Source: Streptomyces sp. ISL-87
GTDB lineage: Bacteria > Actinomycetota > Actinomycetes > Streptomycetales > Streptomycetaceae
Direction of reading: 5' to 3'
Assembly: GCF_018614095.1 (NCBI RefSeq)
Contig: NZ_JAGGOY010000059.1
Span: 65,531 to 129,530, forward strand
DNA: 64,000 bases
The notes below the pieces were generated by a model. It was not told the DNA's origin and made no database searches. It saw only the letters and a program-made list of their open reading frames with translations. This document shows positions 8,159-16,159 of this stretch, piece after piece. A program made the translations under genes and the position numbers. Position 1 is the stretch's first letter. Each line of letters begins with the position of its first letter.

Positions 8159-9277
8159 TCAGCCCCCGATCTCCGCGGGCTTGACGGCCACCCAGTTGCG
8201 GTCGGCGTCGACAGGGACGCCGGCCGCCTTCTGCTCATCCGCCCGCTTGGCTTTCTCGACCTCCAGCGCGTCCGTGTACTTCTGCTTGCGGTTGACCCAC
8301 AGCCGAAGGCCCCCGGCCCGCACATCGGTGTCGAAGAGCATGAACCAGTCGGAGGGGGCGTCACCGGCGACGAGCATCGGACGCTCGTAGGGGTCGATGT
8401 ACTCCTTGATGCCGGCGAGCTTGCCCACGTACCACGTGCCCGGGGTCCACAGATACGGTGTTATGACCATGCTGTTGTGCTTGCTCGCCGGGTACTCCGC
8501 GTCGAGGAAGTGCCCCTTCTCTATCTGCTTGCGCGCGGTGGTCAGTTCACCGGTCCCCGGGTCGCGGAGCAGCGTGGTGACGCCGATGACGTTCTTCGGC
8601 TCGATACCGAGGCCGTACGTGGGGTCGGACACGACCATGCGCACCAGCTCCTCGTGTGCGGCGGTCATCACGTAGGGCGTGATCCCGTGCTTCCGGAGCT
8701 CGCCCAGGAGTTCGCGCTGGGCGGGATAGATGCGCGGAGGGTTGACCGTGCTGTGCACGGTGACATCGCCGTCGTAGTACGTCACCGGGATGGGCTTGCC
8801 GTAGGCGAAGAGTTCGTCGACGCGGGCCTTGAGCTTCTCCAGGCTGAGCCCCGAGAACACCTGCGCGATCCACGGGTAGCAGACCTTGTCGTCGATCTCG
8901 CAGAGCCGCACGTAGTACGAGTAGAGGCTCTCGTCGTCCCGGAAGGGGATGAGTTTCAGCGAGGGGTCGAGCGAGTCCCGGCTCAGCACGCCCTTCATCT
9001 CGAGATACGGGAGCAGGGCCTCCTCCAGGTCGTAGCGCCAGATCGTGTTGTCGGCGTCGAACACCGCGTATGCGCCGCGCCCGGCGGAATCCGCGATGAG
9101 TTTCTCCAGCCGACGTCCCTGTCCATCCGGCCAGGACTTCAGCTCGGCCTTGCGGCTGTTTTGGCCGGCGGGGGCCGGGTCGCCCGAGGCCTGAGCCAGG
9201 ACGGGGCCGGCCGCCACCGTGGCGAGTGCGGTGACCGCGGTGACGACGCTGAGCAGGCGGTGCCGGGCAACGGGCAT
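8159..9277 (-). CDS. Secreted HAD phosphatase, phosphorylcholine phosphatase-like
   Basis: A 372-residue HAD-superfamily hydrolase. Residues 1-30 are a signal peptide ending at an AQA-type site, so it acts outside the membrane. The nucleophile motif is DADNT (D74, D76, T78), followed by YDLEEALLPYLE; the later AGDAPSDWFMLFD is HAD motif IV. The segment after motif I resembles the Pseudomonas phosphorylcholine phosphatase PchP as I remember it. Context supports this: hydrolysis of phosphorylcholine would feed the adjoining choline pathway. The superfamily is certain; the substrate is inferred. Confidence 0.78.
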   Translation of the reverse strand: MPVARHRLLSVVTAVTALATVAAGPVLAQASGDPAPAGQNSRKAELKSWPDGQGRRLEKLIADSAGRGAYAVFDADNTIWRYDLEEALLPYLEMKGVLSRDSLDPSLKLIPFRDDESLYSYYVRLCEIDDKVCYPWIAQVFSGLSLEKLKARVDELFAYGKPIPVTYYDGDVTVHSTVNPPRIYPAQRELLGELRKHGITPYVMTAAHEELVRMVVSDPTYGLGIEPKNVIGVTTLLRDPGTGELTTARKQIEKGHFLDAEYPASKHNSMVITPYLWTPGTWYVGKLAGIKEYIDPYERPMLVAGDAPSDWFMLFDTDVRAGGLRLWVNRKQKYTDALEVEKAKRADEQKAAGVPVDADRNWVAVKPAEIGG

Positions 9278-9325
9278 GGTGACCCCTCTCGTCGGGTTCC
9301 TTATCGCGCAATGCCTTGTCTTATG

Positions 9326-9363
9326 CGCAACGAAGGGAACTCGCGGCCGGCGATCCCTGTCAA
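9326..9363 (-). promoter_or_regulatory. Putative phosphatase-gene promoter with GTTGCG operator half
   Basis: On the minus strand TTGACA lies at 9363-9358 and GTTGCG at 9331-9326, an offset of 32 nt. The 17-mer starting at 9331 keeps CAA at the position where other sites have GCAA. No good -10 hexamer is visible. Confidence 0.4.
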
Positions 9364-9436
9364 GACATGTGACACGGCGGCCTCATGAGGACGGCATGGC
9401 GTCCGCTGCGGCAGTCGTTCCGCCATATGCGGAATC

Positions 9437-9451
9437 GTGCGTAGAGCGCAA
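9437..9451. promoter_or_regulatory. Inverted repeat GTGCG-N5-CGCAA
   Basis: A 15-bp near-palindrome in the divergent intergenic region between the phosphatase and ferredoxin genes. It has 9 of 10 half-site positions of the TTGCG-N5-CGCAA pattern. Confidence 0.4.
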
Positions 9452-9485
9452 CGAGAGGATCCCTTGGGCCGTCGCGAACGGCGCC

Positions 9486-9534
9486 TTGACAAGGCATAGG
9501 GGGGCCCTCAAACTGACGTTGCGTTCACCGCAAT
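9486..9534 (+). promoter_or_regulatory. Putative promoter/operator of the ferredoxin-reductase genes
   Basis: TTGACA (9486-9491), a 17-nt spacer and CAAACT (9509-9514) form a weak -35/-10 pair. A perfect 5-bp inverted repeat TTGCG-TTCAC-CGCAA (9519-9533) begins 5 nt after the -10 and would cover the start of transcription, a repressor-like placement. A further near-match (TTTCG-N5-CGCAC) lies at 9538-9552. Confidence 0.55.
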
Positions 9535-9561
9535 CCGTTTCGCTATACGCACCGAGGTGTC

Positions 9562-9924
9562 ATGATGATTCCCGCGTGCCGTCTCGCCGATCTCCCGCGA
9601 GGCGAGGCCTACCGGCTCGAGTCCGATCCCCCTGTCGCGGTGTTCCACACCGAGGATGGCGAGGTCTATGCCATCGACGACACCTGCACCCACCAGGACG
9701 CGTCGCTGTCCGACGGCTGGCTGGAGGGGTGCGAGATCGAATGCCCCCTGCACGCCTCGAAGTTCGACCTGCGTACCGGCAGCGTCGACGCGCCCCCGGC
9801 CAAGCTGCCCGTACGCACCCACCAGGTCCTCGTCGAGGACGGCATGATTTACGTCCTGCTGTCCCAGGCGCCACCGAACCTCCCGCCCTGCGCGTCCGTA
9901 CGCCTGGCGGGAGGCCCCGCGTGA
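9562..9924 (+). CDS. Rieske-type [2Fe-2S] ferredoxin
   Basis: A 120-residue stand-alone Rieske ferredoxin with cluster ligands C42/H44 (CTHQD) and C61/H64 (CPLHASKF). It would pass single electrons from the FAD reductase encoded next to the Rieske oxygenase downstream. The next gene starts inside its stop codon (GTGA overlap), so the two proteins are made together. In Pseudomonas the electron-transfer partner of glycine-betaine monooxygenase is one fused protein (GbcB); here the function is split between two genes. Confidence 0.9.
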   Translation: MMIPACRLADLPRGEAYRLESDPPVAVFHTEDGEVYAIDDTCTHQDASLSDGWLEGCEIECPLHASKFDLRTGSVDAPPAKLPVRTHQVLVEDGMIYVLLSQAPPNLPPCASVRLAGGPA

Positions 9925-11105
9925 AGACCGTGGCCGTCGTCGGCGCGTCGCTCGCCGGGCTGTCGGCCGCCCGCTCGCTGCGCGAGCAGGGTTACGAGGG
10001 GCGGCTCGTCCTCATCGGTGATGAGCGCCACCGCCCGTACGACAGGCCGCCGTTGTCGAAGGGGTTCCTCGCCGGAGACATCGACGAGGGCGTCCTCGCA
10101 CTGGAGGCGGACGGCGAGGACCTCGCGGCGGAGTGGGAGCTCGGCACGCGAGCCATCGGGCTCGACAGCGGGTCGCGGGGCGACCGCCTCGTACGGCTCG
10201 CCGACGGCAGGTCGGTCCGGGCGGACGGGATCGTGATCGCCACCGGAGCGGCCGCCCGGACCCTGCCCGGGAGCGACGGCCTCGCCGGTGTGCATGTGCT
10301 GCGTACGCTCGACGATGCCCGCGCGCTGCGGGCGGATCTCGCGCGCGGTGGCCGGCTGGTCGTCATCGGCGGCGGATTCATCGGAGCCGAAGTCGCCTCC
10401 ACCGCGTACGGGCTCGGCCTCGACGTCACGGTCGTGGAGGCGGCCCCGACACCGCTGGCCGGTCCGCTCGGAACGGAGATGGGAGGCATCGTCTCCGAGC
10501 TCCACGGCGACCACGGCGTCCGGCTGCTGTGCGGAGCCGGCGTCCGGACTCTCACCGGAGAAGGGCGGGTGGACGCCGTCCTGCTGGAGGACGGCCGCCG
10601 TGTCCTGGCCGACACCGTGGTCGTCGGGGTGGGCGCGCGCCCGTGCACCGACTGGCTGGAGGGGGCCGGAGTGACGCTGGAGAACGGCGTACGGTGCGAC
10701 GCCGCAGGCGGCACCGGCATCCCGGGCATCGTCGCGGTCGGCGACTGCGCGGCCTGGTACGACCCCGCTGTCGGGGGGCACCGCCGGGTCGAGCACTGGA
10801 CCGGCGCGCGGGAACGGCCGGCGGCGGCCGTGGCCGCCCTGCTCTCCGGAGGTACGGCCCTGCCCGAGCCGCTCCGCCCGCCCTACTTCTGGTCGGACCA
10901 GTACGGCGTCCGGATCCAGTTCGCCGGGCACGCCTCGGAATCCGACAGCGTCACGGTCGAGGAGGGCGCGGCGGCCGACCGCAGCTTCCTCGCGGTCTAC
11001 CGGAGCGCGGGCCGTCCGGTTGCGGTGCTCGGGCTGAACCAGCCGCGGTTGTTCACCCGGTGGCGGCGTGAGCTGGCCACCGTCACGGCCCGTACGGCCG
11101 GTTGA
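9921..11105 (+). CDS. FAD-dependent ferredoxin reductase
   Basis: A 394-residue NAD(P)H:ferredoxin reductase of the rubredoxin/ferredoxin reductase family. The N-terminal VVGASLAGLSAARSL binds FAD, VVIGGGFIGAEVAS binds NAD(P)H, and GIVAVGDCAAW is the second FAD motif. A C-terminal reductase domain follows. The GTG start overlaps the ferredoxin stop by 4 nt; upstream in-frame sequence belongs to other frames. It most likely reduces the neighbouring Rieske ferredoxin for the oxygenase encoded at 11252. Confidence 0.9.
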   Translation: MKTVAVVGASLAGLSAARSLREQGYEGRLVLIGDERHRPYDRPPLSKGFLAGDIDEGVLALEADGEDLAAEWELGTRAIGLDSGSRGDRLVRLADGRSVRADGIVIATGAAARTLPGSDGLAGVHVLRTLDDARALRADLARGGRLVVIGGGFIGAEVASTAYGLGLDVTVVEAAPTPLAGPLGTEMGGIVSELHGDHGVRLLCGAGVRTLTGEGRVDAVLLEDGRRVLADTVVVGVGARPCTDWLEGAGVTLENGVRCDAAGGTGIPGIVAVGDCAAWYDPAVGGHRRVEHWTGARERPAAAVAALLSGGTALPEPLRPPYFWSDQYGVRIQFAGHASESDSVTVEEGAAADRSFLAVYRSAGRPVAVLGLNQPRLFTRWRRELATVTARTAG

Positions 11106-11109
11106 CCCG

Positions 11110-11129
11110 CCGGGCACGCCTGTGCCCGG
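11110..11129 (+). terminator. Hairpin after the ferredoxin reductase gene
   Basis: CCGGGCAC, GCCT loop, GTGCCCGG: a perfect 8-bp stem 4 bp past the stop codon, with no U-tract. It could attenuate read-through to the oxygenase gene. Confidence 0.5.
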
Positions 11130-11157
11130 GCCTGCCCAGTCGCGTTCCACACCGTTT

Positions 11158-11186
11158 TCGTACAGCACCGCTCTCGTACGACACCG
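11158..11186. repeat. Direct repeat upstream of the Rieske oxygenase gene
   Basis: Two near-identical 13-mers (TCGTACAGCACCG and TCGTACGACACCG) 16 nt apart lie about 65-95 bp upstream of the oxygenase start. They may be a regulatory direct repeat; no protein can be assigned. Confidence 0.35.
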
Positions 11187-11251
11187 TCCGGGACTGCTCT
11201 TCAACCGGCGTGTGACGACCTGATCCACGACGTTTCCCGCGAGGAGTGCAC

Positions 11252-12391
11252 GTGACAACGACCAGCCTGCCGGAGAGCCTGATCGCCACCCTTCCCGGCG
11301 CTTCCTACACCGACCCGGACATCTTCCGCCTGGAGCAGGAATACATCTTCGAGTCGATGTGGTTCTGCGTGGCGCGCTCCTCCGAGCTGGCCAAGCCGGG
11401 AGCTTTCAAGACGGTGGACGTGGGAAGCGAGAGCATCCTGGTGACCCGTTCGCGCGACAACTCGATCCGCGCCTTCTTCAATGTGTGCCGGCACCGGGGC
11501 GCGAAGCTGTGCACGGAGGAGTCCGGCGAGGTCAAGCGGGCGTTCCAGTGCCCGTACCACGCCTGGACATACGATCTTCAGGGCAAGCTCGTCGCCGCCC
11601 CCAATCTCACCAAGATGCCGGACGTCGGCCGGACCGAGTACGGCCTTGTGGACGTGGCCGTGCGCGAGTGGCTCGGCTATGTCTGGGTATGCCTCGCGGA
11701 CAGTCCGCCCTCCTTCGAGGAGGAGGTGATCGGCGCCGTCGTCGAGCGGCTCGGCGATGTGGAGGCGATCGAGCGCTACAACATCGCCGACCTGGAGGTC
11801 GGAAAGCGGATCGTCTACGACGTCAAGGCGAACTGGAAGCTCATCATCGAGAACTTCATGGAGTGCTACCACTGCGCCACCATCCACCCCGAACTCACCG
11901 AGGTGCTCCCCGAGTTCGCCGACGGCTACGCGGCGCAGTACTACGTCGGACACGGCGCCAAGTTCGGTGACGACATCAAGGGGTTCACCGTCGACGGCTC
12001 CGAGGGCCTCGACCGCATCCCCACGGTCTCCGAGGACCAGGACCGCAAGTACTACGCGATCACCATCAAGCCGCAGGTCTTCATCAACCTGGTGCCGGAC
12101 CATGTGATCTTCCACCGGATGTACCCGGTCGCCGCCGACCGCACGATCGTCGAGTGCGACTGGCTGTACCTCAAGGGCGTGGTGGAGAGCGGCAAGGACG
12201 TCAGCCGTTCCGTCGAACTCTTCGACCGGGTCAACAGGCAGGACTTCGAAGCCTGCGAGCGCTGCCAGCCCGCGATGAGCTCCCGCCTGTACGCCAAGGG
12301 GGGAGTCCTCGTACCCAGCGAGCATCACATCGGCGCGTTCCACGACTGGGTGCAGGGCCGGCTGGAGCGCCCGGAACGTCAGCCCAGGTAG
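11252..12391 (+). CDS. gbcA: Rieske non-heme iron oxygenase, glycine betaine demethylase oxygenase component (GbcA-like)
   Basis: A 379-residue Rieske oxygenase large subunit. The Rieske cluster is bound by C79-H81 (CRHRG) and C100-H103 (CPYHAW); the mononuclear iron site is N201-E204-H207-H212 (NFMECYHCATIHPE). GbcA-type enzymes convert glycine betaine to dimethylglycine and formaldehyde using O2 and electrons from a reductase. The assignment rests on its position between the reductase pair and the genes that make betaine and consume dimethylglycine. Start GTG 11252 has GAGGAG 5 nt upstream. An aromatic or carnitine substrate is the main alternative. Confidence 0.82.
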   Translation: MTTTSLPESLIATLPGASYTDPDIFRLEQEYIFESMWFCVARSSELAKPGAFKTVDVGSESILVTRSRDNSIRAFFNVCRHRGAKLCTEESGEVKRAFQCPYHAWTYDLQGKLVAAPNLTKMPDVGRTEYGLVDVAVREWLGYVWVCLADSPPSFEEEVIGAVVERLGDVEAIERYNIADLEVGKRIVYDVKANWKLIIENFMECYHCATIHPELTEVLPEFADGYAAQYYVGHGAKFGDDIKGFTVDGSEGLDRIPTVSEDQDRKYYAITIKPQVFINLVPDHVIFHRMYPVAADRTIVECDWLYLKGVVESGKDVSRSVELFDRVNRQDFEACERCQPAMSSRLYAKGGVLVPSEHHIGAFHDWVQGRLERPERQPR

Positions 12392-13176
12392 CCCATGCGG
12401 TGGCTGATTTCCTGCGCGCCCTGGACCAGCAGCGGCGCGAGCTCGTGCATGCGCTCCTCGGTGAAGCGGTAACTGGGCCCCGATGCGCTGATCGCGGCGA
12501 TGACCTCGCCGTCCCGGTCGCGGACCGGGGCGGCCATGGCATGGAGCCCGATCTCGTACTCCTCGAACGTCATGGCGTATCCGCGCTCAAGGACATCACT
12601 GAGGTTCTTCTCCAGCTTCGTCCTGGTGGTCAGCGTGCTCGGCGTGAGCTTCTTCAGGCCGGCCTCGGCCAGCAGCTCCGCGCGCCGCTTCGCCGGGAGG
12701 TGGGCCAGCAGGACCTTGCCGCTGGATGTGGCGTGCAGCGGCGTCAGCTGCCCGACCCAGTTGTGCGCCGTGACCGCGCCCGGGCCGCGCACCTGGCAGA
12801 GGTTGATCGCGTAACGCTCCTCCAGGATGGCGATGTTGACCGTCTCGCCGATCTCCTCGGCGAGCCGCTCGCAGACCGGGCGGCCCTGCTGGGTGATGTC
12901 GATACGCCCCGTGACCGCACCGGCCAGTCGTACGATCCCGAAGCCGAGGCGGTACTTGCCCCGCTCGGCGGCCTGTTCGACGAGACCGCGTGCCTCCAGT
13001 GCCCCGAGCAGGCGGAACGCGGTCGACTTATGGACATCGATCTCCGCCGCCACTTCACTGACGCCCGCCTCGCCGCGCTGGGCAAGGATCTCCAGGACGC
13101 TGACGGCGCGGTCGACGGACTGCACTCCGCCCGCCGGGGCGCCTGCGGATTCGGTAGCTGCCGTGTAGTTGCTCAT
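12379..13176 (-). CDS. IclR family transcriptional regulator of the choline locus
   Basis: A 265-residue IclR-type regulator. The N-terminal winged HTH lies at about residues 20-75 (GVSEVAAEIDVHKSTAFRLL), followed by the effector-binding domain (HATSSGKVLLAHLP, ASGPSYRF). It is convergent with the oxygenase gene, overlapping its end by 13 bp, and divergent from choline dehydrogenase. The long open frame upstream of ATG 13176 is a shadow of that gene. It is the only regulator in the locus and the natural candidate to bind the repeated GTTGCG-type sites. A partial match (CTATACGCGC) just upstream suggests autoregulation. Confidence 0.9.
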   Translation of the reverse strand: MSNYTAATESAGAPAGGVQSVDRAVSVLEILAQRGEAGVSEVAAEIDVHKSTAFRLLGALEARGLVEQAAERGKYRLGFGIVRLAGAVTGRIDITQQGRPVCERLAEEIGETVNIAILEERYAINLCQVRGPGAVTAHNWVGQLTPLHATSSGKVLLAHLPAKRRAELLAEAGLKKLTPSTLTTRTKLEKNLSDVLERGYAMTFEEYEIGLHAMAAPVRDRDGEVIAAISASGPSYRFTEERMHELAPLLVQGAQEISHRMGYLG

Positions 13177-13232
13177 GGCGAAACTATACGCGCTGTCACC
13201 AACGAAGTGACTGGTCGGTACGACGAAAGGAA

Positions 13233-13267
13233 GTTGCGTTGCTTGCAACCTAGTGCGTATAGCGATA
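13233..13267. promoter_or_regulatory. Operator-like sites between iclR and betA
   Basis: TTGCG-TTGCT-TGCAA (13234-13248) matches the TTGCG-N5-NGCAA pattern seen upstream of the ferredoxin and dimethylglycine oxidase genes. GTGCG-TATAG-CGATA (13253-13267) is a weaker second copy; its TGCGTATAGCG core recurs in reverse complement at 9541-9551. Confidence 0.5.
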
Positions 13268-13317
13268 CTCGTATTAGCATGCGCGCGTATCGACGGCGCG
13301 ACCGAGACGAGGCAGCA

Positions 13318-14979
13318 ATGGCGCCCCAGAAGTACGACTTCGTCATCGTCGGCGGTGGTTCGGCCGGCAGCGCACTGGCGAACCGGCTCTCCACGGACCC
13401 GGGCAACCGGGTCCTGGTCCTCGAAGCCGGCCGGCCCGACTACCCGTGGGACGTCTTCATCCATATGCCCGCGGCGCTGCCCTTCCCCATCGGCAGCCGC
13501 TTCTACGACTGGAAGTACGAGTCCGAGCCCGAGCCGCACATGAACGGGCGGCGCATCTACCACGCCCGGGGCAAGGTGCTCGGCGGGTCGAGCAGCATCA
13601 ACGGAATGATCTTCCAGCGCGGCAACCCCCTGGGCTACGAGCGCTGGGGCGCCGACCCCGGCATGGAGACCTGGGACTACGCGCACTGCCTGCCGTACTT
13701 CAACCGGATGGAGAACTGCCTCGCCTCGGACCCCGAGGACGAGTTCCGCGGCCGCTCGGGACCGCTCGTCCTGGAGCGTGGCCCGGCTTCCAGTCCGCTG
13801 TTTCCGGCCTTCCTGGAAGCGGTGCAGCAGGCTGGCCATCCACTGACCGATGACGTCAACGGCTACCGGCAGGAGGGCTTCGCGCCCTTCGACCGCAATG
13901 TCCACCGCGGACGGCGGCTGTCCGCCGCGCGGGCCTACCTCCACCCGGTCATGAAGCGGCCCAACCTGACGGTGCGGACCCGGGCCTTCGTGACCCGGAT
14001 CCTCTTCGAGGGCAAGCGCGCCGTCGGCGTCGAGTACCGCCGCGGCCGCGGCGCGCCCCAGCAGGTGCGCGCCGGCGAGGTGATCCTGTCCGGCGGCGCG
14101 ATCAACTCTCCGCAGCTGCTTCAGCTGTCCGGCGTCGGCAACGCCGACGAGCTGCGCGCACTGGACATCGACGTCGTCCACGACCTGCCGGGCGTGGGGG
14201 AGAACCTCCAGGACCACCTGGAGGTGTACGTCCAGTACGCCTGCAAGCAGCCGGTCTCGATGCAGCCGTATCTGAAGTGGCGGCACCGGCCGTGGATCGG
14301 CCTCCAGTGGCTCTTCCGCAAGGGCCCCGGGGCGACCAACCACTTCGAGGCCGGCGGCTTCGCGCGCAGCAACGAGGACGTCGAGTACCCCAACCTGATG
14401 TTCCACTTCCTGCCCATCGCGGTCCGCTACGACGGCTCCGCGCCGTCCGGCGGTCACGGCTACCAGGTACACGTCGGGCCGATGTACTCCGACGCCATCG
14501 GCTCGGTGAAGATCAAGAACAAGGATCCGCGCGAACACCCGGCGCTGCGGTTCAACTACCTCTCCACCGAGCAGGACCGCCGCGAGTGGGTCGAGGCGAT
14601 CCGCACCGCCCGCCAGATCCTGGGCCAGCCGGCGATGGCCGCGTACAACGACGGGGAGATCTCGCCCGGACCGGCCGTCGAGACCGACGAGGAGATCCTC
14701 GCCTGGGTGGCGAAGGAGGGCGAGACCGCCCTGCATCCGTCGTGCACCTTGAAGATGGGCACCGACGACATGGCGGTGACCGACCCGGCGAGCATGCGCG
14801 TGCACGGCCTGGAGGGGCTGCGCGTCGTGGACGCGTCGGTGATGCCGTACGTCACCAACGGCAATATCTACGCACCGGTGATGATGGTCGCCGAGAAGGC
14901 CGCCGACCTCATCCTGGGCAATGAGCCGCTGCCGCCGTCCAAGGCCGAGTTCTACCGGCACCGGCCCACTCCCGCCTGA
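13318..14979 (+). CDS. betA: Choline dehydrogenase (GMC oxidoreductase)
   Basis: A 553-residue GMC-family flavoprotein that oxidises choline to betaine aldehyde. The FAD motif GGGSAGSALANRL is at residues 11-23, and the GMC signatures ARGKVLGGSSSINGM and SGGAINSPQLLQLSG are both present. The catalytic His lies in LHPSCTLKMG and the C-terminal His/Asn region is TNGNIYAPVMM. Length and motifs match BetA. Start ATG 13318 has GACGAGG upstream. It heads a probable transcription unit with the MetF-like gene 12 bp downstream. Confidence 0.93.
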   Translation: MAPQKYDFVIVGGGSAGSALANRLSTDPGNRVLVLEAGRPDYPWDVFIHMPAALPFPIGSRFYDWKYESEPEPHMNGRRIYHARGKVLGGSSSINGMIFQRGNPLGYERWGADPGMETWDYAHCLPYFNRMENCLASDPEDEFRGRSGPLVLERGPASSPLFPAFLEAVQQAGHPLTDDVNGYRQEGFAPFDRNVHRGRRLSAARAYLHPVMKRPNLTVRTRAFVTRILFEGKRAVGVEYRRGRGAPQQVRAGEVILSGGAINSPQLLQLSGVGNADELRALDIDVVHDLPGVGENLQDHLEVYVQYACKQPVSMQPYLKWRHRPWIGLQWLFRKGPGATNHFEAGGFARSNEDVEYPNLMFHFLPIAVRYDGSAPSGGHGYQVHVGPMYSDAIGSVKIKNKDPREHPALRFNYLSTEQDRREWVEAIRTARQILGQPAMAAYNDGEISPGPAVETDEEILAWVAKEGETALHPSCTLKMGTDDMAVTDPASMRVHGLEGLRVVDASVMPYVTNGNIYAPVMMVAEKAADLILGNEPLPPSKAEFYRHRPTPA

Positions 14980-14991
14980 GAAGGAGCGGCC

Positions 14992-15873
14992 ATGCCCACG
15001 CGGCCCACGCCGTATCCCGAGCGCTCCGCGCAGGCCCCCCTCACCGGGGGCCTGCCGGAGCTCCTGCACAGGGTCCGCTACGAGGTCCTGCCGACGAAGA
15101 GCACCGAGGACAAGGTCCTCGGCTGCGTCCCCACCGACATCCCCGTCACCGTCACCGCCTCACCGGCCAAGGGCCTCGGCCCGACGCTGGACCTCGCCAC
15201 CCGGCTGGCGGGCCACGGCTACCGGGTCGTGCCGCACGTCCCGGCCCGGCAGATCGTCGACCACAGCCACCTGGCGGACGTCGTCGACCGGCTCATCGCC
15301 GCCGGTATCGAGGACGTCTTCGTGCCGGCGGGCGACGCGGACCCGCCGGCCGGGGTGTACGACGCGGCGCTGCCCGTACTGCGCCGGCTCAGCGAGCTGG
15401 GCAGCCCGTTCGCGCACGTCGGCATCACCGGCTATCCGGAGAGCCATCCCCGTATCGACGACGATGTCACCGTCCAGTCGATGTGGGACAAGCAGGCGCA
15501 CGCGACCTACATCGTCAGCAATCTCTGCTTCGACCCGGGGACCCTGCGGCACTGGCTCGGGAGGGTGCGTCGTCGCGGCGTCACGCTGCCGGTACACCTC
15601 GGTGTCGCCGGGCCCGTGCAGCGCGCGAAGCTGCTCTCCGTGGCGACGAAGATCGGCGTGGGGGAGTCGGCGAAGTTCCTGACCCGGCACGCCGCCTGGT
15701 TCGTGCGTTTCGCGGCGCCGGGCGGCTACTCCCCGGAGAGACTGCTCCGCCGAACGGCCCCCGCGCTGGGCTCACCGGAGGCGGGCGTGGCCGGTCTGCA
15801 CCTGTTCACGTTCAACCAGATCGCGGAGACGGAGCGCTGGCGCCGCGCGATGCTGGACCGCCTCGGCGGCTGA
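14992..15873 (+). CDS. Methylenetetrahydrofolate reductase-like protein
   Basis: A 293-residue protein with the MetF TIM-barrel pattern: DIPVTVTASPAKGLGPT near residue 45, HVGITGYPESHP near residue 142, and a late LHLFTFNQIAETERW. It lies 12 bp after betA behind GAAGGAG. In this locus dimethylglycine oxidase and sarcosine oxidase transfer C1 units to tetrahydrofolate. A dedicated reductase could turn the resulting 5,10-methylene-THF into 5-methyl-THF. It is divergent enough from housekeeping MetF that substrate and cofactor should be treated as inference. Confidence 0.78.
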   Translation: MPTRPTPYPERSAQAPLTGGLPELLHRVRYEVLPTKSTEDKVLGCVPTDIPVTVTASPAKGLGPTLDLATRLAGHGYRVVPHVPARQIVDHSHLADVVDRLIAAGIEDVFVPAGDADPPAGVYDAALPVLRRLSELGSPFAHVGITGYPESHPRIDDDVTVQSMWDKQAHATYIVSNLCFDPGTLRHWLGRVRRRGVTLPVHLGVAGPVQRAKLLSVATKIGVGESAKFLTRHAAWFVRFAAPGGYSPERLLRRTAPALGSPEAGVAGLHLFTFNQIAETERWRRAMLDRLGG

Positions 15874-15940
15874 CGGGCGCCCCGCCGGCGCCGAGCCCTA
15901 GCCGGGTTGCGGTCGAGGAGACATGATGCATCCTCCGTTG

Positions 15941-15955
15941 ATGCGTATTGCACAA
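15941..15955. promoter_or_regulatory. Degenerate operator-like site in the betB leader
   Basis: ATGCG-TATTG-CACAA matches the TTGCG-N5-CGCAA pattern at 8 of 10 half-site bases. It lies after the MetF-like gene, in the 286-bp gap that leads to betB. Confidence 0.3.
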
Positions 15956-16054
15956 CAGGGTGGGTGATACGCAACATGCTCCAGCGCTGTGGCGCGGCGG
16001 GTCAAGGGGGCGCGGGCAACTGGCGGAGGCGGCAGATCCGCCCCTCCGTACCCC

Positions 16055-16121
16055 TTGACGAACGGCACCTCGTGGGCGATTGTGTCGTTCCATTACGAGC
16101 AATTCGATGCGCGATACGCAA
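16055..16121 (+). promoter_or_regulatory. Putative betB promoter with operator-like sites
   Basis: TTGACG (16055-16060), 17 nt, then GATTGT (16078-16083) could be the promoter. At the 32-nt offset a degenerate 17-mer (starts GTTCC, ends GCAAT) occupies 16087-16103. A good inverted repeat, ATGCG-CGATA-CGCAA, follows at 16107-16121, about 40 bp upstream of the betB start. GTCAAGGGG at 16001-16009 and CCCCTTGAC at 16051-16059 form a long-range inverted repeat around the -35. Confidence 0.45.
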
Positions 16122-16159
16122 CGCAGATATCGGTGATACCCGTATGAAGGGCTCCGCGC

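Noticed and set aside
12379..15069. A single 896-codon minus-strand open frame
   Set aside because: Only its C-terminal 265 codons (12379-13176) encode a protein family (IclR). The rest is the antisense shadow of betA, which has full GMC motifs on the plus strand.
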